64,000 nt of DNA from Azohydromonas australica DSM 1124 (GCF_000430725.1 NZ_KE387210.1:169094-233093), one strand, 5' to 3'; numbered from the stretch's first letter, positions 18,983 to 27,590 are shown. The notes: generated by a model from the sequence alone, not told the origin. Made by a program: numbers and translations.

Positions 18983-20074
18983 ATGCGGCAAGGAGGACTT
19001 TTCGACGCGGAGACGCCGCCGTCCGGCAAGGAAACGCCGGGCCCGTCGCGGCGCAAGGCGCCGGCGCCCGCGCTCGAACTCGTCCCCTACGGCAAGTACA
19101 AGGACCAGCCCCTGGGCGTGCTGCTGATGCACGCCGAGTATTCGCTGTGGCTCATGGGTGCGCGGCACTCGCATCTGCGCCGCCACCATCCGCAGCTGCT
19201 GCAGTGGCTCCATAAGCACTTCGGCCCGCCGGCCACCACGCCGGAGCAGAACCGGCTGCAGAACCGCTTCCTGCAGCCCGACTTCTGCCTGAAGCTGCTG
19301 CTGCGCGTGAACCCCGAGCTGCCCGCGCAGCTGGCCGCGGCCGTGTCGCCCGAAGCCATCGTGCGCGGCTGGCAGGCGCGGCTGCCCGCGCGCATCGCGC
19401 TGCGCTACCAGGACTACGGCCTGCACGAGCCGCTGGAGGAGGGCGACCCCATTCCCGAGGCGCACCTGCGCCACAAGTCGCGCGTGCTGCAGGCGCTGGA
19501 GCGTGAGCTGCCGCGCCTGGTGGTGGAGTGCCCCGGCACGCCGCTGGACGCCGTGCCGGCCGTCGCGCCCGAGGGCGAGCCGGTGCAGCGCTGGTGGGAG
19601 CCGGTGCTGCAGCTCGACCCCGCGCTGTTCGAGATGGACGGCGCGCACGTGCAGTTCACCGCGCGCGCGCAGTGCCGCGTGCGCGTGGACGGCGAGGCGC
19701 CCACCGAGGGCGCGCTGGTGGACTTCGGCTTCGAGGACGAGCTGCGCATCGAGCTGCGCGCCTATCTGGGCGACGACTACCCCTCGGTGCTGCGCACCAT
19801 GCGCGCCAAGCGCTGCAACGTGCTGCTCATCGGCCAGTTCGAGGCCGACGGCGCGTGCTGGGAAGAGTTGATAGAGATCTACGCCCGCCGCGGCATCCGC
19901 GTGGCGCTGCTGGACGAGGTGCTGGTCACGGCCGTGCCCTCGGCCGTGCGGAAGCTGAAAGTGCCGGCCCTGGAGCCCGACGCGCTGCTGGACGCGGCGC
20001 GCGAGGAACTGGAGCGCTTCGACGCCGAGTGGCTGCTGCGCGGGCGGGGGCTGCAGCCGCGGCTGGGGATGTAG
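18983..20074 (+). CDS. Conserved hypothetical protein with DUF3820-like motif
   Basis: A 363-residue soluble protein of unknown role. Near the N-terminus, PYGKYKDQPLGVLL followed by YSLWLMGA (about 34-60) resembles the DUF3820 family, a short domain also found attached to exonucleases. The remainder contains an alpha/beta segment (CNVLLIGQF, IRVALLDEVLV) but no catalytic pattern I can name. It starts with ATG at 18983 after a weak GGGAG-like site and lies 249 bases after the helicase-nuclease gene on the same strand. A functional link to that gene is possible but not shown. Confidence 0.65.
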   Translation: MRQGGLFDAETPPSGKETPGPSRRKAPAPALELVPYGKYKDQPLGVLLMHAEYSLWLMGARHSHLRRHHPQLLQWLHKHFGPPATTPEQNRLQNRFLQPDFCLKLLLRVNPELPAQLAAAVSPEAIVRGWQARLPARIALRYQDYGLHEPLEEGDPIPEAHLRHKSRVLQALERELPRLVVECPGTPLDAVPAVAPEGEPVQRWWEPVLQLDPALFEMDGAHVQFTARAQCRVRVDGEAPTEGALVDFGFEDELRIELRAYLGDDYPSVLRTMRAKRCNVLLIGQFEADGACWEELIEIYARRGIRVALLDEVLVTAVPSAVRKLKVPALEPDALLDAAREELERFDAEWLLRGRGLQPRLGM

Positions 20075-20088
20075 TTTGTGCAGCGCCT

Positions 20089-20124
20089 ATGATGTGTATG
20101 AAAGCCCGCCCGGATACACATCAT
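20089..20124. promoter_or_regulatory. Probable VapBC operator (perfect 11-bp inverted repeat)
   Basis: Arms ATGATGTGTAT and ATACACATCAT are exact complements separated by 14 bases. The right arm runs into the vapB ATG (20123-20125). Type II toxin-antitoxin complexes bind such repeats to repress their own promoter, so this is the likely autoregulatory site; it also implies a very short leader. Confidence 0.8.
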
Positions 20125-20317
20125 GCGCACCAACATCGACATCGACGACAAGCTGCTCAGCGACGCCATCCGGCTGTCCGGCGCCAAGACCAAGCGCGAA
20201 GCCGTGGAGCTGGGACTCCGCACCCTGGTCCGACTGCGTCAGCAGGAGGAACTGCGCAAGTTGCGGGGAAAGCTTGACTGGCAAGGCGACCTGGATGCGA
20301 TGAGGACCGACCGGTGA
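20123..20317 (+). CDS. vapB: VapB-type antitoxin
   Basis: A 64-residue protein of the DUF2191/VapB ribbon-helix-helix family: the N-terminal strand MRTNIDIDDKLL is the typical DNA-binding beta strand and GAKTKREAVELGL the following helix. The basic C-terminus (KLDWQGDLDAMR) is the usual toxin-wrapping tail. It neutralises VapC by direct binding and with it represses the operon through the inverted repeat over its start codon. The stop codon overlaps the start of vapC by four bases (GTGA). Confidence 0.92.
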   Translation: MRTNIDIDDKLLSDAIRLSGAKTKREAVELGLRTLVRLRQQEELRKLRGKLDWQGDLDAMRTDR

Positions 20318-20715
20318 TCCTTGTCGACTCCAGCGTCTGGATCGATTACTTCAGGGGCACGCCAACGCCGCAGGCGGATGAACTGGACCGGTTGCTGGGC
20401 CATCAAGTCCTGGCCACGGGGGACCTGATACTGGCCGAGGTTCTGCAGGGGTTTGCCAGCGAACGTGATTTCAATCAGGCGAAGAAGCTGCTGACTTCGC
20501 TGGAAGTCGTGGACATGGTGGGTGCCGACCTGGCAATCCAGGCGGCAAGAAATTTCCGCACGCTTCGCGCACTGGGCGTCACCGTGCGCAAGACCGTGGA
20601 CACCTTGATCGCTACTTCCTGCATCGAGCGCGGTCACGCCCTGCTGTTTTCCGACAGGGATTTCGATCCCTTCGTGCGCCATTTGGGCCTGGTTTCGGCC
20701 TTGCCCGCAACTTGA
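20314..20715 (+). CDS. vapC: VapC-type PIN-domain ribonuclease toxin
   Basis: A 133-residue PIN-domain endoribonuclease that typically cuts tRNA or rRNA and halts translation when not held by VapB. The acidic metal-binding residues are all present: Asp5 (LVDSSVWI), Glu42 (AEVLQG), Asp96 (KTVDTLIA) and Asp114/Asp116 (FSDRDFDPF), so the toxin appears intact. It starts with GTG overlapping the vapB stop, the standard coupled arrangement. The module follows the helicase-nuclease block and may help to maintain it. Confidence 0.94.
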   Translation: MILVDSSVWIDYFRGTPTPQADELDRLLGHQVLATGDLILAEVLQGFASERDFNQAKKLLTSLEVVDMVGADLAIQAARNFRTLRALGVTVRKTVDTLIATSCIERGHALLFSDRDFDPFVRHLGLVSALPAT

Positions 20716-20767
20716 CCGCTGCCACACGGCACCGCATACGGGCCGTGCGGCGCTGGTCTGCCAGTTT

Positions 20768-21178
20768 TCAGTTCGCCGGCGCCGGGATCACCAGCGGCTT
20801 GCCTTTCTCGACCAGGTACACGCCCAGCAGCTTGGCCGTGCCGGTGCCGTCGTTGTGGGCGTCGTGCGGCACGCCGGCCGGCACGGTGAAGGACTCGCCG
20901 GCCTTGACCAGGCGCGGCGCCTGGCCTTCCACCGTCAGCTGCAGCTGCCCTTCCATCACGTAGCCGACCTCGTCGCCCGGGTGCGTGTGGCGCCCGGCAG
21001 CGGCGTTGGCCGCCACGTCCGCGCGCACCACCACGGCCTCGCGGTTGGGCGCGAAGGAAACGTCGTTGCGCGCAACGAGCGTGCGCGTGATGCCGGAGGC
21101 CTGCGCCACCACGGCGCCCACGGCCACCAGCGCGGCAGCGGCCACGACGAGTTTCTTCACGCTGAACTTGTGCTTCAT
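20768..21178 (-). CDS. Exported cupin-domain protein
   Basis: A 136-residue protein with an N-terminal signal sequence (MKHKFSVKK then a hydrophobic Ala/Val stretch to about residue 26). The remainder is a single conserved cupin barrel with the metal-binding motif HTHPGDEVGYVMEG and the second motif PAGVPHDAHN. The substrate is unknown; such small periplasmic cupins are common in Burkholderiales. An AAGAAGG sequence precedes the ATG. It is convergent with vapC and lies downstream of the GNAT gene. Confidence 0.85.
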   Translation of the reverse strand: MKHKFSVKKLVVAAAALVAVGAVVAQASGITRTLVARNDVSFAPNREAVVVRADVAANAAAGRHTHPGDEVGYVMEGQLQLTVEGQAPRLVKAGESFTVPAGVPHDAHNDGTGTAKLLGVYLVEKGKPLVIPAPAN

Positions 21179-21348
21179 GTTGTATTGGCCTTCTTCTTGA
21201 ATCAGGGAACGGGTCCGGCGGCGCTGCAGCGCGGCGCGCCGGTCCGCTGCGGTACGGCCTGGGCCGTGCGCCGCAGCGGCCAGGATGGCAGCGCCCCGGC
21301 GCAACCGCCTTGACGCCCGGCAACCGGTCCAGCCGGGCTTGAACGGGT

Positions 21349-22026
21349 TCACGCCGGCGCCACCACCCGCACCACGCTTTCCTTCCAGTCCTTGAAGCCC
21401 AGGCGCTGGTAGAGGCCGTGCGCGGCGTGGTTGTCGCTCATGACGTGCAGGAAGGGCGTCTCGCCGCGGCGCATCTGGCGACGTAGCAGTTTCAGCATCA
21501 ACCGCCGCGCCCAGCCGCGGCCCTGGCAGTCCGGGTGGGTGCACACGCCACTGATCTCGCGCAGCGGCCCTGCGGCCATGCGCTCGCCGGCCATGGCGAC
21601 CAGCCGTCCGCCCTCGAAGATGCCGAAGTACTCGCCCAGCTCGATGGTGCGCGGCCCGAAGGGCCCGGGCCGCGTGAGCGTGGCCAGCTCCAGCGCCTGC
21701 GCGGCATGCGCCGCGCCCAGCGGCACGGCCTCGGGCGCCTCGTCGGCCGGCGGCAGCTCGCCGTCCCAGACCATCTTGAACATGGTCGTCTCGGCCTCGA
21801 TGCGCCAGCCCGGCGGCGCCTGGCCCGACCAGCCGTCGCAATAGAAATGCTCGCCGGCCTCGCAAAAGGGCCGCAGCGCCTTGAAATCGGGCCGCGCCTG
21901 GTCATCGAAGCCCACGATGGGCGAGAAGCCCGCGGCGTAGCGGCGCGCCGTGTCGGTGCCGTCCGAAAAGCGCCGCTGCGCCCCGGACAGGGCGTGCCAG
22001 ACGATGTTGTCGAGGAGATGCGGCAT
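21349..22026 (-). CDS. GNAT-family N-acetyltransferase
   Basis: A 225-residue protein whose C-terminal half is a GNAT fold: the acetyl-CoA pyrophosphate loop is HPDCQGRGWARRLM (about 165-178), followed by FLHVMSDNHAAHGLYQRLGF, the usual end of the domain. The N-terminal part resembles the FR47-like relatives of this family. The acceptor is unknown. It follows the racemase gene by 59 bases on the same strand and could be co-transcribed with it. Confidence 0.85.
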   Translation of the reverse strand: MPHLLDNIVWHALSGAQRRFSDGTDTARRYAAGFSPIVGFDDQARPDFKALRPFCEAGEHFYCDGWSGQAPPGWRIEAETTMFKMVWDGELPPADEAPEAVPLGAAHAAQALELATLTRPGPFGPRTIELGEYFGIFEGGRLVAMAGERMAAGPLREISGVCTHPDCQGRGWARRLMLKLLRRQMRRGETPFLHVMSDNHAAHGLYQRLGFKDWKESVVRVVAPA

Positions 22027-22085
22027 GGCGTCCTGCGTGCAGGTCCCAGGGGCCGCGATGATGCACCCGCGCGGCGCAGCCCTCG

Positions 22086-22790
22086 TTACGAAGCCAGCGC
22101 CAGCTCCGCGGCCTTCACCGCGTGCAGCGTGGTGGTGTCCAGCAGCGGCACGGCGGCGTCGTGCGGTTTCACGAGCATCGAGATTTCGGTGCAGCCCAGG
22201 ATGATGGCCTGCACTCCGCTGTCCACCAGCCGGGCCATGATGCGGCGGAACTCGCGCCGCGACTCCGGCAGCACCTGTCCCAGGCACAGCTCCTCGTAGA
22301 TCACGCGGTGCACGATGTCGCGGTCCGCTTGGTCGGGCACGCGCACCTGCAAGCCGTGGCGCTGGCGCAGCCGCTCCTTGTAGAAGTCCTGCTCCATGGT
22401 GAAGCGCGTGCCCAGCAGGCCCACCGTGCTCAGGCCCGCCTGGCGGATCTCCTCGCCCGCCGGGTCGGCGATGTGGAACAGCGGGATGCGCACCGCCGCC
22501 TCCAGCTCCTGCGCCACCTTGTGCATGGTGTTCGTGCACAGCACCAGGAAGTCCGCGCCCGCAGCCTGCAGCGATCTCGCCGCGCCGGCCAGGATCAGCC
22601 CGGCCGAGGTCCAGTTGCCCTCGCGCTGCAGCTGCTCGATCTCGTGGAAGTCGACGCTGTAGAGAATCACCCGGGCCGAGTGCAACCCGCCCAGGCGGGC
22701 CTTCACGGTCTCGTTGATGATCCGGTAGTAGGGCACGGTGGATTCCCAGCTCATGCCGCCGATGAGGCCGATGGTCTTCAAATCAAGCAT
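22086..22790 (-). CDS. Aspartate/glutamate racemase family protein
   Basis: A 234-residue cofactor-independent amino-acid racemase. Both catalytic cysteines are visible, one in FLVLCTNTMH and one in IILGCTEISM, and the N-terminus IGLIGGMSWEST is the classical opening of the family (YgeA/RacX type). It interconverts L- and D-forms of acidic or related amino acids. The start ATG at 22790 overlaps the stop codon of the upstream small gene by eight bases, so the two are probably translationally coupled. Confidence 0.9.
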   Translation of the reverse strand: MLDLKTIGLIGGMSWESTVPYYRIINETVKARLGGLHSARVILYSVDFHEIEQLQREGNWTSAGLILAGAARSLQAAGADFLVLCTNTMHKVAQELEAAVRIPLFHIADPAGEEIRQAGLSTVGLLGTRFTMEQDFYKERLRQRHGLQVRVPDQADRDIVHRVIYEELCLGQVLPESRREFRRIMARLVDSGVQAIILGCTEISMLVKPHDAAVPLLDTTTLHAVKAAELALAS

Positions 22791-23151
22791 CCTCCTTGGG
22801 GTCACAGCGACGCGATGCGTTGGATGAGTTCCCGCTTTTCCCGAGAGCCTGCCAAGCATGCTCCATGCGGATCTTGCCCTCGCGCAGCAGGCGTACGAAG
22901 ACGAGGGGCCGCTGGGAATAGCGATCGTCGTATTTCCGGTCGAGCTCGCGCCGCCTGCTTTCAAGATACTCCTGGATCGCCCACACGCCGTCGATGCCGG
23001 ATGTCGCGGCGGCGCGAGTTTTGAAGTCCGCCACGATTTCCGCCAGATCCGCTTCCACGGCGGCGGCTAAAACTTGTTGCGCTAGCTTCTTTTCAGGCTT
23101 GGACCCATCGAGGTCGTGGTACGTGGCGGCTTCCAGGCGGTAGCGATTCAG
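22783..23151 (-). CDS. Hypothetical protein with uncertain start
   Basis: A frame of about 122 codons is squeezed between the esterase stop and the racemase start. The sequence looks like a real soluble, highly charged helical protein (EYLESRRRELDRKYDDRYSQ), with less extreme GC than its neighbours. No ATG, GTG or TTG exists near the expected N-terminus; a CTG at 23151 overlapping the esterase stop is the best candidate, and a GTG at 23256 would overlap the esterase by 109 bases. It may use the CTG, or it may be a decayed gene. No family recognised. Confidence 0.45.
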   Translation of the reverse strand: MNRYRLEAATYHDLDGSKPEKKLAQQVLAAAVEADLAEIVADFKTRAAATSGIDGVWAIQEYLESRRRELDRKYDDRYSQRPLVFVRLLREGKIRMEHAWQALGKSGNSSNASRRCDPKEDA

Positions 23152-24680
23152 TCCGGGCGGCGCAGCCGCTGCGCCTCGAAGAACTGCAGCATGGCCGCGG
23201 TGGCGTCCGGGCCGCTGGCATCGGTGTAGGAGCCGCCGGGACGGCCGCCGGACCACGCATGGCCCGCCCCGTGCACGGCCCAGTGCTCGGCGCGCAGCCG
23301 TCCGGTGGCGTCGTGCCAGACGCGGCGCGTGTAGGAGCGTCCGCCCGGGCTGCTTCCGCGCTCGGTGTGGCTGGCCGCCGCGGCCTCGGTACAGGCGGCC
23401 AGGGCCCGCTCGCCGTTGGACGGGTGCACGGTGCCGTCCCGGTCGCCGTGGAAGACGATGGTGGGCGGCACCGGGCCTTGGGCGGCCGGCTTCTCGTTGG
23501 CGTGAGCTTCGGCCTCGCCGTCCTCCAGGCCGTCCCAGCCGGGGAGCCCGGCCATGCCGGGCAGCTCACCCAGGTCGGGCATGCCCGGCAGGTCCTTGAG
23601 CTGCTTCAGGTCCTTCAGGCCCGGCAGGCCTTTCAGCTCCATCAGGCGTTTCAGCTCGGGCAGGTCGGCCAAGCCCGTGCCACCCGCCATGCCGCCAGCG
23701 CCGGCCGGCGCACCCTGCATTGCCGCCAGCGCGGAGGGCAGGTCGCGCGCCGCGCCGGCGGGCAGCCCGGAGTGCACGCCCACGGCGGCGAACAGGTCGG
23801 GATAGGCGGCGCCCAGGATGGCTGCCATCGCGCCCCCGGCCGACAGGCCCGCCACGTACACGCGCTGCGGGTCGATGCCATGGCGCTCGACCACGGCGCG
23901 CGTCATGCCCGCCAGCAGCGCGGGCTCGCCCCGGCCGCGCCCCTGGTGGTTGTGCTTGAACCAGTTCCAGCAGCGCTGCGGGTTGGCCTTCTGCGCCTGC
24001 GCCGGGTAGAGCACGTAGAAGCCCTGTTCGCGCGCCGCGGCGTTCATGCCGGTGCCGACGGCGAAGTCGTCCGGGTGCTGGGTGCAGCCGTGCAGCATCA
24101 CCACCAGCGGCAGGCCCTTGCCGTGGCGTTCCGGGGGCACGTAGAGCTTGTAGTCGCGCGAGAGGCCGGCCTCGGTGTGGTGGCCGTCGAGAAAGCTGTC
24201 GCCGCCCGGGCGGCACGGTGCCTCGGCCGGCGCCCCTGCCGGCTCCGGCTCGGTGACCGGGCGTGGGAAGCCGCCATCGGGCCGGTCCGTGAGCTGCTTG
24301 GCAAGGGCGGAGAGCGACCGGCGCAGGAACGCCCCGGCTTTGGCCCTGGCGGGGTCCGCGGCCGGACGGGGAGCGCCAGCCGTATCGCGCGGGGGCGCGT
24401 CGGGTGGCACCGGCGTCGCCGCAGCCGGGGGGCTGGCCTCGGCCGCGCGCGGCGCGGCTTCGAAGGCGCTGCCCGGCAGTGCGCCGGGCGGGTGGTCGTC
24501 GAGCACGCGCGCCTGGATGTCGATGACGTCCCAGCGCCCGCCGGTCGGTGAGGCGTGAGGGGCCGGCGGCGGCACCTGCCCAGCCAGCGCGGCCTGGATC
24601 AGTGCGGCGGCGGCCTGGAGGTCGCCGGCGCGCGTGAGGCGCGTGGCTTCGGCCATGGCTTGCTGGAAAGCGGGGTTCAT
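23148..24680 (-). CDS. PHB-depolymerase-family esterase
   Basis: A 510-residue alpha/beta hydrolase of the esterase PHB depolymerase family, which cuts polyhydroxybutyrate or other esters. The triad is visible: Ser in GLSAGGAM (near 280), Asp in HGDRDGTVHPSN and His in GAGHAWSGG. The oxyanion segment VVMLHGCTQHP is also typical. No signal peptide; the first 180 residues are Ala/Pro-rich and probably disordered. Between the nucleophile and the Asp there is an unusual insertion of about 55 residues rich in Leu, Gly, Lys and Asp (GLPGLKDLKQLKDLPGMPDL). The ATG at 24680 has AGGAA upstream. It lies directly downstream of a ribbon-helix-helix regulator. Confidence 0.88.
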   Translation of the reverse strand: MNPAFQQAMAEATRLTRAGDLQAAAALIQAALAGQVPPPAPHASPTGGRWDVIDIQARVLDDHPPGALPGSAFEAAPRAAEASPPAAATPVPPDAPPRDTAGAPRPAADPARAKAGAFLRRSLSALAKQLTDRPDGGFPRPVTEPEPAGAPAEAPCRPGGDSFLDGHHTEAGLSRDYKLYVPPERHGKGLPLVVMLHGCTQHPDDFAVGTGMNAAAREQGFYVLYPAQAQKANPQRCWNWFKHNHQGRGRGEPALLAGMTRAVVERHGIDPQRVYVAGLSAGGAMAAILGAAYPDLFAAVGVHSGLPAGAARDLPSALAAMQGAPAGAGGMAGGTGLADLPELKRLMELKGLPGLKDLKQLKDLPGMPDLGELPGMAGLPGWDGLEDGEAEAHANEKPAAQGPVPPTIVFHGDRDGTVHPSNGERALAACTEAAAASHTERGSSPGGRSYTRRVWHDATGRLRAEHWAVHGAGHAWSGGRPGGSYTDASGPDATAAMLQFFEAQRLRRPD

Positions 24681-24710
24681 GAATGTTCCTGACAAGGTGA
24701 GGGAAGCGCC

Positions 24711-25157
24711 TCAGCGCATCCGGGAGGCCAGTGCCGCCTTGACGGCTGCGCTGGCTTGCAGCACGCCCAGCACCACGATGGATTCGATGGTGTCGAGCGC
24801 GAGCTCCGGGGTGACATCGGTGCCGATGCTGGCCAGCCCCAGCACCCGGATCTGAAGCCGCTGGCCGGCGGCCTGCACGGCGCGCAGGTCCTCGGCACTG
24901 AAGTGCTGGATGCCCAGCACCAGCGTCCGCCGCGTCACCGCCTGCTTCACCGCGTCGGCATGCGACGCGAGCTGGTTGCGGATGGCCGTGCGGATGAGAT
25001 CGGTGCGGTTGGCATAGAAGCCTTCCTGCACCAGCAGGTCGATCTGGCCCAGGTCCACGACGCCGAGGTTGATGGTGATCTTCTCGTCGGTGGAGCGGGC
25101 GGCGGGGGCGGTAGTGGCGCTGCGGGGTGGCATGTCGGCCATCCTACAGGCATCCAT
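24711..25157 (-). CDS. CopG-like ribbon-helix-helix transcriptional regulator
   Basis: A protein of about 148 residues. The segment KITINLGVVDLGQIDLL followed by YANRTDLIRTAIRNQL matches the ribbon-helix-helix DNA-binding fold. A C-terminal domain of about 80 residues (RRTLVLGIQHFSAEDL onward) may bind a ligand or oligomerise. It precedes the PHB-depolymerase-type esterase by 30 bases on the same strand and probably regulates it. The start is ambiguous between ATG 25157 and ATG 25142. A 6-6-6 inverted repeat directly upstream could be its operator. Confidence 0.8.
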   Translation of the reverse strand: MDACRMADMPPRSATTAPAARSTDEKITINLGVVDLGQIDLLVQEGFYANRTDLIRTAIRNQLASHADAVKQAVTRRTLVLGIQHFSAEDLRAVQAAGQRLQIRVLGLASIGTDVTPELALDTIESIVVLGVLQASAAVKAALASRMR

Positions 25158-25159
25158 GA

Positions 25160-25177
25160 ACCATCCAAGTAGATGGT
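25160..25177. promoter_or_regulatory. Possible operator of the ribbon-helix-helix regulator
   Basis: ACCATC and GATGGT are exact complements separated by six bases and lie a few bases before the regulator start codon. Size and position suit a ribbon-helix-helix dimer pair, but such short repeats also occur by chance. Confidence 0.4.
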
Positions 25178-25211
25178 AATCATGGTGCAATGGGTATTCC
25201 GGTTGTGCCGC

Positions 25212-25243
25212 GACCCAAAGAAAAAGGCCGCCCAAGGCGGCCT
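25212..25243 (-). terminator. Rho-independent terminator after the alpha/beta hydrolase gene
   Basis: An 8-bp perfect stem (AGGCCGCC/GGCGGCCT) with a 3-base loop is followed, reading on the minus strand, by TTTTTCTTT. It lies about 70 bases after the 25312-27444 stop and separates that unit from the regulator-esterase pair. Confidence 0.85.
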
Positions 25244-25311
25244 GAAGAGCAGGAAACGGAAAGCTTGCGGCCGGCACGGTCGGGTGCCGGCCACCGGGGC
25301 GGGTCAGGCGC

Positions 25312-27444
25312 TCAAGGCAACACCGGCGCTGCCGCCGCCCGCTGCACGATCAGGTCCGCGTCGCGCTGCAGCAGCAGCCGCTGCGACACCAGCTCGGCTG
25401 CGGCGGCCTTCACCGCCGCCTCGTAGCCCGCCTGGGTGCCGTACAGCTCTTCCAGCGAGGGCCGCGCGTCGCCGGCCGCCAGGCGCGCCGCCATGGTCTT
25501 GTGGAACGGGATGAAGCTGCCGGTGAGGTTGGACAGGTCCACGATGCCCGGCGTGGCCACGTAGTTGAACTCGATGCTCGTGCCCAGCGGCGCGCGCGCC
25601 TCCACGCTGCGGATGCCCGCCCGCGTCAGCCCCGTGGCCGCGTCCACCTGCGGCACCAGGATCGCGTAGTCCTTGTTCAGGTAGGCCGGCGGCAGCAGCG
25701 TGGCGATGCCGGACTCGTCCTGCGGCCGGTACTGCGGGCCGAAGTCCAGCAGCGGGAAGCCGTTGTAGCGCGCCAGGTACGTGAAGTCCGGGATCGGCGT
25801 CGGCGTGCCGCTGACGGGCCAGGTGAGGCCCTTCATCGCGGGGAAGGCCACCGCGTCGGGCCGCACGAGCGTGCCGTCGGCGATCTTCGGCACCTGGCTC
25901 GCCGGCGGCTCGGTGCCGCGCACCACCCAGTCCTCCAGCGCCAGGAAGAGGGCGCGGAAGGTGTCGTTGAAGTGCACCACCGTGCCGGCCGGGTACACGT
26001 TGCGCGTGGGCGCGTAGCTGATGCTGCCCACCCCGCCCGCGCCGCCGTGCTGCGTGCTGCTGTAGTAGTAGATGCGCGCGTTGCCCGGCTGCGCCAGGTC
26101 GCGCAGCCCGTTGGCGTCGGTGAGCACCGGCGAGCCCTGCAGCTGCCAGAACTCGGTGCCCGAGAGGCCCAGGAAGAACTTGGGGCAGGTGGCGGTGGCT
26201 TCGCAGCGCGCCATCACGCCGCCCTTGCGGCCGCTGACGTCGTCCACGTAGTCCTTGTCCAGCCCGCGCGGCGCGGTCTGGCCGAAGGCGGTGTGGTCGG
26301 TGCGCAGCCCGCCGCCGCCGCCCGGCACCGCGAAGCGCGTGTTGATGTGGGTCTGCCGCGCCGCCACGTGCGCGTACAGGCCGTCGAACACCTTGGAGCC
26401 GTCCAGCGCCTGGTTGAAGCCCAGGTGCAGGAAGGTCTTCATCGCGTTGCCCGACTGCGAGGTGCCCTGGCCGATGGTGCTGGTGATCTTGCCCGCCAGC
26501 GGGTTGGCGGTGCCGGCGGCATCGGCCACCGCGCCGCGGAAGAAGCTCACCGTGTCGCGCAGCGCCGCCAGGCCCACGCCCATCACCTTCGGGTCCTTGG
26601 CGACGTAGACCAGCTCGTACAGGTACTTCGGGTCGAAGCCGCCCTTGAGGCAGACGCTGGCCGGGTTCGGCGTGCCGGGGAAGGGCGTGGCCGCGTCGCA
26701 GGCGGCGAACTTCCAGTCGCTGGCCGGGATCAGCACGCGCGGGTCGGTTTCGTTGGCGCGGCGCGTGAGCGAGAAGCCGGGCTGCGTGTTGTCCAGCGTG
26801 GCGGGCTCGTAGGGAATCATGCTGCCGTTGAACACGCCGCCGGGCAGCGTCATCGCGGGCGTGGCGGCGCTGGGCACCAGCTCGGCGCGGTAGGGGCCGG
26901 TGATGCTGCTGCCGTCCGGGTTCTTCGCCACCGGCACGGTGGCGGTGAGCCGCGCGGGGCTGCTCTTGGGCACGTCGCCCTGCCACGCGGCGTAGAGCAT
27001 CACGTAGCCGCGCTCCAGGTACACGGCGTCGCTGGGCGTGGCCGCCGGGTTGAGCATCGTGAGGATGTTGCCGCGGTTGGGCGCGTCGTAGCGCAGCACG
27101 CCGCTGGCCTTGCCCATGTCCTTGGGCTTGAGCATCACGAACTCGGTCTTGTACTCGACCATGCCGCGCGCGTTCACCGGCGCCAGCGCCAGATCCTGGA
27201 TCACGGCGTTCTTCGGGTCCTTGGGATCGACCTCGCCGCTGATGACGCCGCTGACCTTCTCGTACGCGCCCACGCTGCCGTAGCTGCCCGGGAAGTCCTC
27301 GGTGGCGGTGACGGACAGGCGCAGCTCGGGCTTGGCCGCGGGCGCGGCGGGTGCCGGCGCAACCGGCGGGTCGTCGCTGCCGCCGCAGGCGGACAGCAGC
27401 GCGGCGCTGGCGCACAGAGCCAGCAGGCTTTTCTGGAATCGCAT
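25312..27444 (-). CDS. Large exported lipoprotein of the alpha/beta hydrolase domain family
   Basis: A 710-residue protein with a lipobox (LLSACGG, Cys near residue 20), so probably anchored in the envelope after lipidation. The rest resembles the large alpha/beta-hydrolase-domain proteins (DUF/PF20091-like): GQGTSQSGNAMK is the likely nucleophile elbow, and the C-terminal part has GPQYRPQDESGI followed by VPQVDAATGLTRAGI, typical of this family. The substrate is unknown; esters or polymers are possible. A GGAG ribosome binding site precedes the ATG. It follows the Bug receptor gene by 146 bases on the same strand and is closed by a strong terminator. Confidence 0.8.
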   Translation of the reverse strand: MRFQKSLLALCASAALLSACGGSDDPPVAPAPAAPAAKPELRLSVTATEDFPGSYGSVGAYEKVSGVISGEVDPKDPKNAVIQDLALAPVNARGMVEYKTEFVMLKPKDMGKASGVLRYDAPNRGNILTMLNPAATPSDAVYLERGYVMLYAAWQGDVPKSSPARLTATVPVAKNPDGSSITGPYRAELVPSAATPAMTLPGGVFNGSMIPYEPATLDNTQPGFSLTRRANETDPRVLIPASDWKFAACDAATPFPGTPNPASVCLKGGFDPKYLYELVYVAKDPKVMGVGLAALRDTVSFFRGAVADAAGTANPLAGKITSTIGQGTSQSGNAMKTFLHLGFNQALDGSKVFDGLYAHVAARQTHINTRFAVPGGGGGLRTDHTAFGQTAPRGLDKDYVDDVSGRKGGVMARCEATATCPKFFLGLSGTEFWQLQGSPVLTDANGLRDLAQPGNARIYYYSSTQHGGAGGVGSISYAPTRNVYPAGTVVHFNDTFRALFLALEDWVVRGTEPPASQVPKIADGTLVRPDAVAFPAMKGLTWPVSGTPTPIPDFTYLARYNGFPLLDFGPQYRPQDESGIATLLPPAYLNKDYAILVPQVDAATGLTRAGIRSVEARAPLGTSIEFNYVATPGIVDLSNLTGSFIPFHKTMAARLAAGDARPSLEELYGTQAGYEAAVKAAAAELVSQRLLLQRDADLIVQRAAAAPVLP

Positions 27445-27590
27445 GGAGTCTCCTTGGGATGAGCGCAGCCACACCGCCGTGCCGGCGGTGGCTGGAAGGG
27501 GCCTTCTTCTGTGGAAGGCCTTGGGGATGAAAGCGGTGCGCTCGCGGCGCCAAGGGCCGCCGCGGGCGCCGGGCCGTCAGGCGCGCGGCA

